This document shows, one piece after another, positions 11,978-24,340 of a DNA stretch of 64,000 bases (within the stretch, counting starts at the first letter, position 1; each line of letters begins with the position of its first letter). The stretch covers positions 248,001 to 312,000 of the forward strand of contig CAKJVC010000160.1 of NCBI GenBank assembly GCA_918026815.1, in the 5' to 3' direction. Both the position numbers and the translations under genes were made by a program. Origin of the DNA: Chalara sp. BL73 (Eukaryota > Ascomycota > Leotiomycetes > Helotiales). The notes beneath the pieces were generated by a model. That model was not told the origin of the DNA. It saw only the letters and a program-made list of their open reading frames with translations, and did no database searches.

Positions 11978-13427
11978 ATGGGGCTGACATCTATATTTCA
12001 GAAAAAACCTTATTCCGCAATAAGCGTTCACGTCGAAAATTACACCAGTGAGGACTACGAAGTTGACGATATTGGAAATATCCCCGAGTTAGTCGAAATT
12101 GTCAAACTTCAAAGCACCGGTCCTGCAGAAGCTGCTCGGGCTATCCGGAAGAAACTGAAGTATGGCAATGTCCATCGCCAGCTTCGAGCACTTACCATCC
12201 TAGATGGCTTGATCCAAAATGGAGGTGAGCGCTTCCAGCGAGTATTTGCTGATGAGATGCTGCTGGAACGTCTTCGTGTTTGCGGGACATCAGAATTGTC
12301 CGATCCCCAGGTGAAAGCCAAATGTAATGAGCTGTTTAGATCATGGGCAGCGCAATATAAAAACTCGTCAGGTCTGAAGGATATTGCCTCACTCCACAGG
12401 GTACGTAGATGTTTGCTGCCATATGAATACGGCTAACAATGCTTCAGCAACTTCCCCAACGCAAGCAGGTTGTCACACAGGAGAGATCCAAAGTGGTCCG
12501 CGAGACGGAGAACCCGTTCGATGCGGACGAAGAGAAGGAAGAAAAACCATCGCCAAAACCGAGTCCTGCCACGATTGCGTCATCAAAACCAGGTAGCAGT
12601 TCCCATCCACCTTCGGCTTTCTTCACCACAAATACTGTTGCTGCAAGTAAAAGAGCCAGGAAAGAGAAGGAGAAGGAGAAAAGGGATGGAAAGAAGAAGA
12701 GCAAAAAGTTCGATTATGAGGCAGAAAAGCCAGTCATGCAGAACTGTATTGCTCAATCGTCCATGGCATCGACAAATCTCCTGAACGCTCTGCGGTTAAT
12801 CAACCGTGAGCGGGAACAAATCTCTGAGAATAAAGAGGCCGTGACCCGTTTCGAAGAGTGCAAACTCCTCCGCAGAAAGATTTTGCGTTATGTGAGTAAA
12901 AAATATTATATGAATGTCTCCTACTGCTAACAAAGGAATAAAGATTCAATTGATCGAAACAGAAGAATACCTTGGGGCTCTTCTTGATGCCAATGACAGG
13001 CTGGTCGAATCCCTGAGGACTTTTGAAGATTTGGATAAATCCATCGATGCAGATAGTGACTCCGATGATGAAATGGCCTTACAAGCGCACTTATACAAGA
13101 GTGAGTTGGCCCTTGCCAGTATATGTGCTTATACTAATGTGTCGCAGTGTCTGCTAGCAAAGGGAAGGAAACTGATACTGCACGGCAACTTGCTGGCCTT
13201 TCGATATCTCCACCTAAGGCGGAAAATCATCCTCCACAACCTCTGAGACCTGTTCAGCAGCCAGAAGAAGATGCTGAAGAAGATGATGAAAATGACCCCT
13301 TCGGCGACAGAAACGCAATAGAGACACCTGCAACTGAGAGAGGAGAGCCAGATTGGGGTAAGTCCTGTTTAAATCTCTCATCCATACCTTGAGGCTAACT
13401 CTGGTTGCAGGTCTAGGGAGAAGATGA
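11978..13427 (+). CDS. LSB5: LSB5-like VHS/GAT-domain adaptor of actin patches and endocytosis
   Basis: There are five exons (11978-12400, 12448-12891, 12944-13100, 13148-13357, 13411-13427), 416 residues, all phases consistent. The N-terminal VHS domain (about 1-140) reads ...AARAIRKKLKYGNVHRQLRALTILDGLIQNGG..., typical for Las17-binding protein 5. A lysine/glutamate-rich linker follows, then a GAT-like helical bundle (about 210-310: STNLLNALRLINRE...LLDANDRLVESLRTFEDLDK). Two NPF/DPF-type motifs (ENPFDADEE and NDPFGDRNAIE) could bind EH-domain endocytic partners. The yeast homologue links the Las17/WASP actin machinery to ubiquitin-dependent endosomal sorting. The last exon is only 17 bases and encodes the ending GLGRR. 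Confidence 0.9.
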
Positions 13428-14362
13428 TTGGCCTTACCTTGATTTGAGATTTCCAGTTTATCGCGCTGCCACCGAAAGAGAGTGTTTTCATTTCATAGCT
13501 CGGAAGTGTTGACTTCTCACAGCACGCATTGCATTTCTCATTCATCAGGTATGGGACCTATGGACTAGCGTTCTTAATTAAGCATCTTCATTTTGAACTG
13601 ATCCCAAAGCTATTGCCGCCGTGCATAGTGTTTCCCTTGGCATTAGTGTAGCAATAGCAGGCACTCTCATCTAGTCAAATCACCTTCATCAGCGGAGAGA
13701 ATAGAACGACTGCGCTAGTGCTCAAGTTTTAAAGTCAAGTTTCCGATAGTCTCGAAAGTTGCTTGCAACCTAGGTGGCTTTTACTCAGGTAGGCCTCCGT
13801 GATTCCCCTTAAGCGCCATAGCCTTGTGCCGTGGATAGAAGTCAACGGATCAATAAATCGGATCTGGCGGCCCTTGCGGTAATGCTTTGCTTCTTGGAAC
13901 CTAGAGTATTGTGGAGAAACTACAGACTGGCGCGCTTGGGAGAATGTTTTATATGAACCCCAGATCTCGAAGGTACCATTCGAAAGTCGGGCCTCACGAA
14001 GTTCAAAATTTTTTATACCTCTTGTTATCGCATAGATTGCGTGGCACACATGATCTCGACTGCCCGCCTCAAGATCCCAGTCCATGATGACGACGCCAAG
14101 GCTCTTGATCAACCAGCACACTTATCTTGCTGGGTCTCCATGTTTTTGGCAATGTGCCCTGACAATCGCCAAATCTATCAATATCCTCATTTTAGGCTCT
14201 CGGAAATGCTAAATGTTAGCTGATATCCGTCTTGATACAATTGCACGGCATCCTTCATCTGTTGCTGGACACGATACTAAACTTGAATTGCGACATTGCA
14301 TAGCAAGCCACTTGATTAGGATTATCTTTCCATTTGCCAGTTAAATATCGGAGTTGTATACA
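13428..14362. other. Intergenic region with an unsupported minus-strand open frame
   Basis: An open frame of 128 codons at 13735-14121 (minus) has no recognisable domain, signal peptide or clear start context. It could be a small orphan gene. Otherwise I see only flanking sequence. Confidence 0.3.
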
Positions 14363-15343
14363 ATGGAGGACGGGCTAGAGCTGGGTCTTGAGGCCTTCGA
14401 CAAAGTCGTGGATAAACATTTCCACAAGTTACCAGATAATGTTCTGCATGCGCATACGTATAGCCCGAAGAACATGAGCAGATCGCGCCGCCGTGAAAGC
14501 AATGTGAAAGAGACATCGAAAAACCCCTCGAGAAAGCTCTCAAAAGAATCACCAGGTTCAGACTCAGACCCAGACTGGGATGCAGATGACCGCAGCGCCC
14601 GCGATCGACGAAATGTGCAGAGAAGTTCTAAAGGCGCAAAATATTCCTCCATTCCTCCGCCTCCAGTCTACCCTCTTTCTTCGCAGTACAGCCGAGAACC
14701 GCCGAAGTTGAGAACGCAGTACCTACCAAATGATTATTCACGCTCTGCAGGGCATGACGGAGAGTGGAATGATGAGAGCTATTACTCGGACCATAATCAC
14801 AGACCACGAAGACCCAATATAGTTACACGGAGAAGCAGTTCATACCATGGCCCTCGACCGCGTAGACACGACGACTACTCTTTCTCAGATGACGAGGGAA
14901 GCCCCAAGAGCCATGGCCAGATGTCACGTCGCGAGGCTCTCAAGGATAAAAGTAGGAGATATAGGCTGAAAGAGGAGACGGTAGGTCGCTTTACGCAGTC
15001 TCCTGCGGGAATGACGGGAGCGGTTGCGGGAGGACTGCTCGGCGCATGGGCATCGAGCAAGGCGCAAGTGGTGATTGGGAGGGATCAGGAGAAAGAGAGA
15101 ACGAGGGATATTGCAGGGAATAAAGCGCTTACGCTGCTTGGTGCCGCGGCCGGTGCCATGGCTGTTAATGCTGCGGTGAGTAAATGGCAACATGGGAGAG
15201 AAAACGAAAATAGGAGGGAGGATGAGGCTTGGGCGGAGAAATGGCTGTCTGGTGATGAAGATGGTGAAAAAGGTGTTGGTAGGGGGAGGAAGGGGAGTCC
15301 GAGTAGCAACGGTCGTAGAAAGAGTGACGAGAGAAGATGGTAG
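14363..15343 (+). CDS. Arg/Ser-rich protein with a Gly/Ala zipper hydrophobic pair, unknown function
   Basis: This is a single exon of 326 residues starting at the ATG at 14363. The first 200 residues are charged and disordered, rich in Arg, Ser, Asp and Pro (SRSRRRESNVKETSKNPSRK, SSIPPPPVYPLSSQYSR). Two short Gly/Ala-rich hydrophobic segments follow (GMTGAVAGGLLGAWASS and ALTLLGAAAGAMAVNAAV), separated by a charged loop. That layout resembles a glycine-zipper hairpin and suggests membrane association. The C-terminus is again charged. I do not recognise a named family; similar proteins are common hypothetical proteins in filamentous ascomycetes. Confidence 0.65.
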   Translation: MEDGLELGLEAFDKVVDKHFHKLPDNVLHAHTYSPKNMSRSRRRESNVKETSKNPSRKLSKESPGSDSDPDWDADDRSARDRRNVQRSSKGAKYSSIPPPPVYPLSSQYSREPPKLRTQYLPNDYSRSAGHDGEWNDESYYSDHNHRPRRPNIVTRRSSSYHGPRPRRHDDYSFSDDEGSPKSHGQMSRREALKDKSRRYRLKEETVGRFTQSPAGMTGAVAGGLLGAWASSKAQVVIGRDQEKERTRDIAGNKALTLLGAAAGAMAVNAAVSKWQHGRENENRREDEAWAEKWLSGDEDGEKGVGRGRKGSPSSNGRRKSDERRW

Positions 15344-15700
15344 GACGATTATGGCAAGATTTGAGGGGATGCGATATGATTGTATGATTTATGGTGTGAT
15401 GTGATGCGATCGGGATCTTCTATTTGAAAATATGGTAACGAGACACCTTGGCAATGGAATTGGAAATGCGGAGTCTTGGATTTGGTTGTTAGTCGAAGGA
15501 CAAAGGAAGAGCACCTTATTTTTATTTTGGGATGATATGGAACCTGATGCATTTTAGCGTTTGTTCTGCTTCTTACAGAGTAAATTTGAGAATTCTCAGC
15601 GGCATCTTTTTTAAGATTTTACCACATTCAATCGGATGTCCTCACTCCCGAGAATAAAAAAAAAAAAACGCTGTGATCACCACCCCAAACTAAAAGCTCG
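15344..15700. other. 3' flank, no gene seen
   Basis: This is AT-rich 3' flanking sequence with a 12-base A tract near 15657. I see no gene. Confidence 0.4.
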
Positions 15701-15703
15701 CCT

Positions 15704-16110
15704 CTACAGAATATATAACAGCCATACGCCAAACGAACCATGAGAATAACATCTACACCTCCCTCCACGTCCGGGACCTCCCATTATGCGCCGCGCATGT
15801 GGCCCGCTCACCAAAAACCATGCCCTCCTTACGCGATTACGCTCCGCCTCCGCGATGCCTGCCTCGGATTTGAACCTCTTAAAGCGTCGAACGGCGTAGG
15901 TCACCGAGCCCGAAGTATCTGTTGCACGTCGCAGCCTCCGGATCATATGTCCGGTTCTTCTGGGCCACAAAGGCTAGCGCGGCCGCGCGGTGCCAATTGA
16001 GGGCGAGCCCGGCGGCCGTGGTTGATGCGGTGGAGGGAAAGCTCCGCGTGAGGACATGGGTGAGAGGACGTGAGCATGAGATCGCGGGAAAGACGAGGTG
16101 CGATGAGGCA
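15704..16110 (-). pseudogene. GC-rich frameshifted coding relic, unknown family
   Basis: On the minus strand one frame reads ...GLALNWHRAAALAFVAQKN... and ...FGLGDLRRSTL before a stop at about 15880. A second frame continues with KRFKSEAGIAEAERNRVRRAWFLVSGPHARR. A single extra T in CTTTAAG at about 15880 would explain the break. The segment is clearly more GC-rich than its flanks. No start codon or family is identified. Alternatives are two chance frames in GC-rich sequence, or an unrecognised intron. Confidence 0.3.
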
Positions 16111-16428
16111 CAACTAGGGTAGCGTGGTGGGCAGAGAGCACGATGTGCTTTATTGGGATATTGTGGGATGAGTTTGTAAGGTGATGTTAATGAGAATATA
16201 AACTATGTACCGCGCCGTTGAGCTTCTTTCTTACATAGGGTATTAAAACAACAAAATTAGCCTACACTCTCCGCCGCAAACAGACGGTGCTTTTTCTGGC
16301 TTAAGAGAAATACAAAGATTCTCAGTTAAAGAGACTTGGGCTTGCGCGCCGAAATAACTCCCCCAAACGCCTCCCAAAGAATCAAAGAAACGATGCTAAT
16401 GACAGACTATTCCCCCTCTTCAGACAAT

Positions 16429-19398
16429 TCAACGACCTCCCAAAGCAGACAATCGCGCACCAGCAGGCCGATGAATCATGTTACCCTTTCCAAGGACTTC
16501 TTCTCCGGCACTTTGACCGTCAACCTCCTCCTCGCTATCTTCTACAATCTTTGTGGGGATATCGGTCCCAATATTGTATTGCTGACTACTCCGTTCTGGC
16601 GTCGTTGTGGCGCTAGAGATAGACATAGAAGTGCTGGAACGATTATGGATGAGGTCCGGAGTAGGAGGGATACTCGAGGTGCGTCCGCTGGGATGGAGGA
16701 AGCTATCTTCACCAATATCAGATCCTTGAAGCGAAGTTCCATCATCGCTAGCTGTCATGGTGGAGAGGTTGCTATTGCGGTTATTGCGCTGGTTCAAAGC
16801 GTGCTCTTCAGCTTCAGCATCCGCATCATGCGCGAGCTGTAGCCCCTCAACAGCAGCAGCGCACTGCTCGCTGATATTGCGGATGATGTGCGCAATAGCA
16901 TCAGTCTTATCTCTCAAGTGACGATCCGCAACATCGACAATAGATTGTGTGCTGAAGCGCTTGCTGTTACGCACGCCGTTTATGAGACGACTCTCCATTT
17001 CTGGGTTCATCTCCTCGGCGATCTTGCTGTTTCTGTAGGCGCGAGAAACAGCCCGTCCATCATAAGCTTTTGGTTTCTCGGTTGTCTCCTCGGATTTCTC
17101 CTCCTCGACGATATCCTCAAGATCATCTGCTTCATCAGTGTAACCGCTCTCAACGTACTCGGCGAGATCAGGTCCCTTGCTAAGGGATCGGACGAGGTGC
17201 TCCATGTGGTGGGCTTGACCACTGATCAAGCTGCGGAGGTGAACGACAACGCGCTGAGCCTCATCACGCTGTCGGAGAATGGTGTTGTTGGTGTGTTGCA
17301 GGGCAGCCAATTCCTTCTTGTTCCTCTTACGCTCACGCTCGAGTTCCTCAGCGATCTCTTGCTGCAGGACAAGTGCCTCAAGAGCATCATCACGTTGCTT
17401 TTCGGTTCCAGAAAGACGGGTGGCAACGCGGGCGGCATCGTCCTTTTGTTGATCGATGAGACCGGTAAGACGTCTGTTTTCACGCTTATGGTTCTCAATC
17501 TTGACCTTGAGATCTTGCGTCTCTTTGGTAAGTTGCTCTGCAAAGGCTTGGAATTTAAGGAACTAGACTGGATTAGCTACCCTCAAATGAATGATGGAAG
17601 TCGATTTCAAAACTTACCTGTTGTTTCCAACTCTCAAGCTCCTCGACAAGGAAGTTGTTTCGCTTAGTAACCTTGCCCAACTCGGTATCCATGCGGCCCT
17701 TGAGGTTAATAAAATCTTGCCAAGCCTCCAGAGCATCTCTGGAGTATTGATTTCGTTCTCGAACGATCTCATTCAGATGTCTCATTGAAACCTTAGTCAT
17801 GAGGGGCTTCTTCACAGCGCCACCGAAAACGGCCTTCATGCCGGTGTTTCTTCCCTGTTGTGAAACATTGATCAGCAATCTGTGACAAGCGACTTCCTTG
17901 TGGTATATAAGCTTCAATATAGAAAGGCGACTTACCATCTTTTCGCAAACATGGTCCATGACGGCCATTACCGCATCTTGGTTCCACCATTCGGGATCTT
18001 GGATAGACTCGACCTCTCCTCGCATCACAATAATTTGACCCGCAGGTACCAATTTGCCGCCTCCATATGCGGAACGCAGATGCTGTGGTACTCCAGATGG
18101 TGTAACATCTCCGTTTAGAGCCTGAGTCATACGGTTGACCATCTTGGTTCGCTGACCTGCAGTGAGTGCTGTAGGTGGGCTAGAGGTCAAAACAAAATTG
18201 CGGTCCAAGTCAACGACCAATGCATCCGTAGGCGCGGTAAACAGAGTTCGACATTCTGCAGTGATACCGAGAATATATGGACCAGGCTCCTGAACAAGCT
18301 CTTTGGCATGTCTAGCATGCACAATTGGAACGTAAAGACCGCTCCATTCATAGACACGAACGCAATATCGGATAGTTTCTGCCGCCACCGTAAGAATTGC
18401 AGGGTAATGACTGACGAAGATGATGCGGCGAGTTGGTGACAAGGCCGCCTCTATAACACCAACGATGTTGGGAATAGACAAGCAAGAGAAGAGAGGCCAC
18501 ATGGCAAAGTTTTGGAATCCAGTTGGGGAGGAAGGGAATTGGTAGCAAAGAGCATAGTCCTTCATGTCAATGCGAACAAGATCATTCAATCTTGGGGCTG
18601 GGAAACTGAGAATACGTGAAACCTCCTCTGCATGAAACAAATTGGTTGCCTTATTCCAGTGAATCCACATTCCCCGAAGATAGTCTCCCAAGAGGTTGTA
18701 GAGAGGGTATCTGGAGAGGAAGGACAGACAGTATGGGATCCAATATGTCTCGTCGGGCGAGTCATAGAAATCAGACTCTGTTCTACGTCGTAGATCCCGA
18801 ATGGTCTCGGCACGCTTCTCATCGGCTCGAGACCAGACGCGAAGGGCAATACCATAAAGCGTGTGAGAGGAGTCTTGTTGAAGAACGAAGGAGTGGTGCA
18901 CGCAGTGTGGTTGGCTGCGTCCAGTGCAAATTTCAACATCGTGAGGGAAACAAGCCTACAAAATTGATCAGCACTTACCCGCATCGAACAAGTGGTGGGA
19001 CATACTCTCATAGCAGAATGAAGGGCTCTGGCAATCTCATTATCCTGTTCCAATCTTGGACTGCTTCCGAGGATCTCTGGCAACCAAAACTGCCCAACTG
19101 CTCCTTTCATATGTCCAATCTTCCCCTGTGCTGGAGGAGGTGCCTTTACCCATTGTGATGGTTCTCGTCCAACACCACATACCATATATGCATGTGTAAG
19201 TGTTTTGGGCGTCCGTTGTTGAGATTTCGCATTGTTGAGCGTGGATGGAATTGGCTGGGTAATACGGGAGTGTAGGGACGATGTTCTGCTGGGAATGATC
19301 AAGTTCTGGTCGTTCTGGTCGCGAGTTCCAGGACGGCCCTCACGGTCTCCAGTCCGTGGTCGAACAGATGACGAATGGTTGTTAAGAGAAGGGCCCAT
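16429..19398 (-). CDS. DENN-domain protein, probable Rab guanine nucleotide exchange factor
   Basis: There are four exons (19398-19006, 18955-17936, 17854-17618, 17562-16429), 927 residues, with all introns preserving frame. The uDENN-like region is followed by a cDENN core (SPTRRIIFVSHYPAILTVAAETIRYC..VYEWSGLYVPIVHARHAKELVQEPGPYILGI) and then a dDENN-like part (DALVVDLDRNFV). From about residue 450 to 650 the sequence is a long coiled coil rich in Glu, Lys, Gln and Arg. The C-terminal quarter is acidic and Ser/Thr-rich. DENN proteins activate Rab GTPases at membranes; which Rab is not visible. It has the layout of the conserved filamentous-fungal DENN protein. Confidence 0.88.
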
Positions 19399-22300
19399 TT
19401 TGCTTGATGCTAATTTGGATGCCCGAGAAGGATGGATCGAAATTTGAAGTTGAACTTTCCTATTAGATCTGTTGCTTCAAAATACGCAGCCTGGCTCGTG
19501 AAGATTCCAGGAGCTTTGAGATGTTCTTTCTGAACAACAATTAAAAATCCCCACCGGGAGAGTCCGAAGGAGCTGAGTGTAAAGGAGCGACAATCTAAGG
19601 AGTGTGTGGATTCGATATATGCCGCTGTAATTAGTTGGTACCGTTGTTTGCCTGTCGACCCGCAAGCTACAAACGCAAAGACTTGGGTAATTGAAGTCGA
19701 TTCACAAAGTTGAAGCCGAGTATCAACTTGCTACTGCTTCTCCTACGTGTTGAATGTCGTGCGGAGGTTGGGAAAGAAAGAGAAAGCTCGAGTTCGAGGA
19801 ACGGATGAGAAGGAGATGGGCCGTGAAGGCGAGCATGGGGCCCAGACAAGGGAAGTGGTACCCCCATGTTCACTGCTGGGGGGCATGTGGAGGGGAGTGT
19901 TTCCACAACGGCAGCCGGGGGGGACATACAAGGAAGAGATCCAGGGCTTTAGTCGGTTGTTCAGAGGCGTGCGATGCTTGAAGGATGGGCAGTGGTTGAT
20001 GGATGGATGGTGGAGAGGAGATTGGATGGTGATTTGGCCCAGCAGATTTGTTCCTGAGCCCCAGCGAAACTGGACTTGGCTTAGCTTCGGCTGAGGGGCC
20101 CGAGCAATTTCCTCCGATCGTGGGAATCCTAATTAAACCAATAAACGAACACGGAGAATTTGAGTTTAAGCTGGAAAAGGACAGGCGTTGTTTGTGTCTC
20201 TGCTGCTAGAGCATTGGCGACACCCCGTCCTGTAAATTGAAGAAAAATAAAATCCAGTGACCCAGGGCCACAGTACTACAGTGCTACAGGCTCTAGTGCT
20301 ACAGTACAGCGCTGTCCCGACGGTCCTCGTAGCTTATCAATCGCCCTCCTGATATTATATTTTAACTTAGGTCTAGCTTCAGGGGCAGATCAGACCCCCG
20401 GCATGATTTTTCCCAGGCTTCCTTTTTTTCTGAGCCTTTTTCCAGTACTGTCCTTAGTGCCGTGCTGTCCACGCACACACACATTATGTCAGGTCTCTGC
20501 GTCACTCACTTGAGCTCTCGTATTGTGTAAATGTAGTAGCTTCTGCGGCTCACGAATCGTGCACATTACATCCTTCCCCCTCCCCTCCCCTCCCTTCCCT
20601 TTCCTTCTGCGTATGCGGATGAACACCTCGAATGCCGATTAGCCCATGTACTTTGCTGTATGTGATGGGGATCATGGTCAACCAAGATGTCAGCACTGTT
20701 CAGGCTTCGTCCGGCTTCAAAAGTCAAATAACAAGTCAGTAGTCAAGCCTCCTGAACTTTGACCCCTTCGGGGCGTGTTCCTAATCTGTTGATTGGACAT
20801 GGTGTTCCATTCAGGGCTTTCCATGCTAGTGTGCATACATGAGACCGTCTGCTTTGGTCTGTGCAACAAAATGGAATTGATGGAACAGCCGGCCGAGAAT
20901 CACGGGAACTATTGGCCAATCAAACTGGCCATCACCTGCAGATCTACAGTCGGATGAAATATCTAATGTGAGTTGAGAAATGCAACAAACAGATCAAAAA
21001 TAACCAAACTTTGAGCTGTCGGGGCACGCCACCCAACATCACTCACGGTTGAAACGATATAGTAGCATCAATCTTTCTTTGGAATCCAGACTTCTTGCGG
21101 TGACTGAAGAAGGATGCTGCGAACTGTCGGACATCTTTGATTGACGTCGCTCAAAAATTGTTGCGACCCAAGACTCGTCATATTGGGCTTTTCGTCAAAT
21201 GATCACGAAAGCCTGCGTGCGTCAGCATAGAGGAATCGCACCCAGGTGCGGGGGCAAGAGCAGAAGTTCTTTGGAAGTACGTCGAATGACGAAGCATTCC
21301 TTCTCAAAGTCTTGCGCCAAAGATTGCGGTTGTTTCAGAGGTTGAGTCCGTTGAAAATAGTGCTCGTGGAGGCGTGTGTCTCCAGCACGTGGATTAACGG
21401 TTCAAGCCACGCTCTCTTGTCGCGATCTTTAGTACGTATTCAAGCAACGTTTGGATTCTCAGTACTTTCCGATGGATTTCTGTTGTACGCTTTGGATATA
21501 AATGCTATCGACAGCTATGGCCACAAAATATATTGATTTGCGGGGCACTTATAGTTTGGTAGCGCAGCATCCCTGATATACCGTTGAAGATACATTGGGG
21601 CAATGCAGGGCCGTCCCTGCCCACCGACGGAAAAGAAACAAGAAATACTTTAACAGTCAAACAAAGAGAATATTGTACAACCTCAGATTCTGAGGGGTTC
21701 TATTTTGTTTATTATTTCAGCGAATTTCGAACTGAGTTCTGGTTATACCCTCTTCCTTAAAGACCTGTTTAACTCGGTGGTATGCATCTCTAGAAGACAT
21801 GGGTCTTACCTTCTTCATTCTAATACCAATAATGGCTACACTCAAAGTGAACGTGTCTGGGCGTGTAATTTGGATTATAGGAAAATCTGTTTGTATTGGT
21901 TAATGAAGAAGTTGTAGTAGAGTAGTAGGAACATGTCTGTCCATAGAGACACGGATGACTCGCTCAACATCCTGACGAGAACAACCTTAATAGAGTCGAG
22001 TATTATTGACAAGAATGGGATGCTAGCTAAGTAAAAAGAGAGCTGACTCGTAAATGAATAACAATAACTGAGGATACTCTAGAGCAAGTCTGAAGCGGTA
22101 GACCGCCGAGTTCTCATTGTATCTGGATGGATAAACGGAGCTTGTCATAGCATTTTAACTCCGTTCTTGTTCTCCAGGAATTAACAAGCTTATTATCTTA
22201 GAAAAATCAGAACAGAAACGTTATCAAAATAATAAAAGATGAATAATGGTGACTCTAGGAATACACGGATTCTTAAATTCTTTCTCCTTGTGATGGCCAG

Positions 22301-22708
22301 CATCCTTCCTTTACCATAGAGATCGATTATACCGACCTATTGATTGCCTAAGGACCATATCGTTTCGGTACAAAATCCCTGCCGGGAGACGATTAACTAA
22401 ATTTCTACCGAGAAATATGAGATGGCGCAGTTCGAGGGAGGATCACAAATTCATATAGCTATAAAGAACAAGGCTGCTTTGCTTCTCAGCCTCGGTGGTC
22501 CCGAGGCTGCCAAGAATTTTGAACCAGCAAGGCTGTATATAAATTTTGTTATCGCTTTGCGAATTCAAACATGCTACATTAATACACCATTGGTCTTTGA
22601 TAAACAGTCAAGCTATATATTGAATATTTAGGCACAAGCTTATGCAGTCTAAAAGCCATTTGCCAACCTCTAACCATTTTACTGTGAACATTGCATAGTT
22701 CAAACATT
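19399..22708. other. Long gene-free stretch upstream of the DENN gene and BCD1
   Basis: About 3.3 kb contain no gene that I can support. The first 700 bases are GC/purine-rich and probably 5' leader of the DENN gene. Around 20270-20310 a short imperfect palindrome is built from ACAGTACTACAG / GTGCTACAG units. Bases about 20573-20605 form a pure polypyrimidine run (CCCCTCCCCTCCCCTCCC). Short open frames at 21246-21536 and 21705-21917 lack codon or domain support. The last 700 bases are AT-rich. Confidence 0.45.
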
Positions 22709-23914
22709 ATGGACGACTTGCTCCTTGAGCAGCTCTGTCGCATCTGCAACATCCATCCAGCAAAATACACCTGTCCACGATGCTACTTCCCGACCTGTTC
22801 CCTACCATGCGCCCGGCGTCACAAGACTCGAGCACAATGTTCAGGAGAACGCGATCAAACAGCCTTCGTGCCATGGAACCAGTTAGCAACTCCAGCCGGA
22901 ATAGATCACGACTACAACTTCCTCCATTCCATAGAACATCGGGTAGAGAGGTCAGAGAAACTGATTGTGGAGGAAAAGGGTCTGGTGGATAAGGAGGAAC
23001 TTAGGCTTGCAAGAGCTGGCGAGCATGCCCCGAGAAAGGGTCCACAAAAGAGCGAGGTCAGCATAGCAAGGTCCCTAGAGGCAAGCCGTACAAAAGTTCA
23101 TCGAGCACCCAAAGGCATGATGCGGAACCTGGAGAACGAAACGACGTGGAGCACGAAGAACAAGGCTATCCATTGGCAGGTTGAATGGTTACGGGAGGGC
23201 GAGAAGGGAAGAATACTCGCGAAGGTCCTTGGGAATAAACCTATTGGAGAACAGTACGCGGTTATCGTGAAGGCGGAGGAGAAGATATTATCCCCAAAGG
23301 AAGGAAAGCGGAAGAGGCCAAACCAAAGTTCCAGGAGCCAGGCATTGAAAAGACGCAGGGTTGAGGCTCAGAAAATTGGCAATTATGCTGGTGAGCATGC
23401 GACGGAGCCAGTTCTCCAGGACCCAGACGCTACAACTTGGAGCGTATCACCCCAAGAGAACGCTCAAGATGTCTTTGCTGTGGCAGAGCCAAAGCTAACA
23501 TTACCATCATCCACCAAATTATATCTCCTACGGCATCAAACACCTGCCAATTATCCTAAAGTCCTGGCGCCAATAAATCCTTCAGCCACCCTGGAAAAAG
23601 TTCTTTGGGAGCGAACCGTTCTCGAATTTCCTACTATATATGTATTCGAAACGGAGAGCGAAGAGGCGCCCGCTGGCTTTATGCTAGAAAAAGTCTTCTT
23701 ATCAGCAACAGGACAGCCAGCCCGACGAGATCCATTCACCGAGACGAAAAGAAAACTACAGGGTCTCGCATCTCTCAAAGATCCAGACGAGACAAGCGAT
23801 GATGGAACATCCAAATACGATTCAAGCGAGGGGGAAGCCGGCACCCATAGTGAAGCGTCTGAGGATGAGGAGGCAGAAGAGGTTGTGCCCGTAGTTTGGC
23901 GGTCTGGACACTGA
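22709..23914 (+). CDS. BCD1: BCD1/ZNHIT6-like zf-HIT protein for box C/D snoRNP assembly
   Basis: This is a single exon of 401 residues. The zf-HIT zinc finger is at residues 10-44 with the Cys/His pattern C10-C13, C22-C25, C30-C34 and H38-C44 (CRICNIHPAKYTCPRCYFPT...). After it, the region through LENETTWSTKNKAIHWQVEWL and FPTIYVFE matches the architecture of Bcd1, an essential box C/D snoRNA biogenesis factor acting in the nucleus with the R2TP assembly machinery. A Lys/Arg-rich stretch at about 195-225 (KEGKRKRPNQ...ALKRRRVEA) is a likely nuclear localisation signal. The acidic C-terminal tail (SEASEDEEAEEVV) is typical. No intron is needed. Confidence 0.9.
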   Translation: MDDLLLEQLCRICNIHPAKYTCPRCYFPTCSLPCARRHKTRAQCSGERDQTAFVPWNQLATPAGIDHDYNFLHSIEHRVERSEKLIVEEKGLVDKEELRLARAGEHAPRKGPQKSEVSIARSLEASRTKVHRAPKGMMRNLENETTWSTKNKAIHWQVEWLREGEKGRILAKVLGNKPIGEQYAVIVKAEEKILSPKEGKRKRPNQSSRSQALKRRRVEAQKIGNYAGEHATEPVLQDPDATTWSVSPQENAQDVFAVAEPKLTLPSSTKLYLLRHQTPANYPKVLAPINPSATLEKVLWERTVLEFPTIYVFETESEEAPAGFMLEKVFLSATGQPARRDPFTETKRKLQGLASLKDPDETSDDGTSKYDSSEGEAGTHSEASEDEEAEEVVPVVWRSGH

Positions 23915-24340
23915 ATCTACTTGTAAGATATGTAGGAATATAAATCCAATGATACCCAAACATCTCGACGAGTTCGAAGCACGAATGTAAAAAGCTAATT
24001 TCTATCTTTTTGCTACATTTTAGGGTAGAAAGTAGTTTATAATAAAAGCCAAATCAGTCTCACTAGTCTTACCATACCACACTCTCACTTTCATCTCTAC
24101 TAACCATACTTGCTAACTACCTCGAGTATTTTCTTGCAGTGGGGGATAACGAGATGAGCAACCGACCTTCCCGGTCCGCGAAAGCGAAGAACCCACAGGC
24201 AGATCGTGAAAAGGCACTGAATTCGTTCGAGTTGGTAACTTGGTAGCTTGTTTGCGGCCAGTCCGAAGGAGGTTTAAGTGGAAGCCACGGGAGGGAGAAA
24301 GTCTGGCAGGCGAAAGCTCCTGTGCCCGATATTGAGCACA

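Noticed and set aside
16888..17667. 259-codon plus-strand open frame
   Set aside because: It is antisense to the DENN gene coiled-coil exons; the hydrophobic pattern is the complement of Glu/Lys-rich codons.
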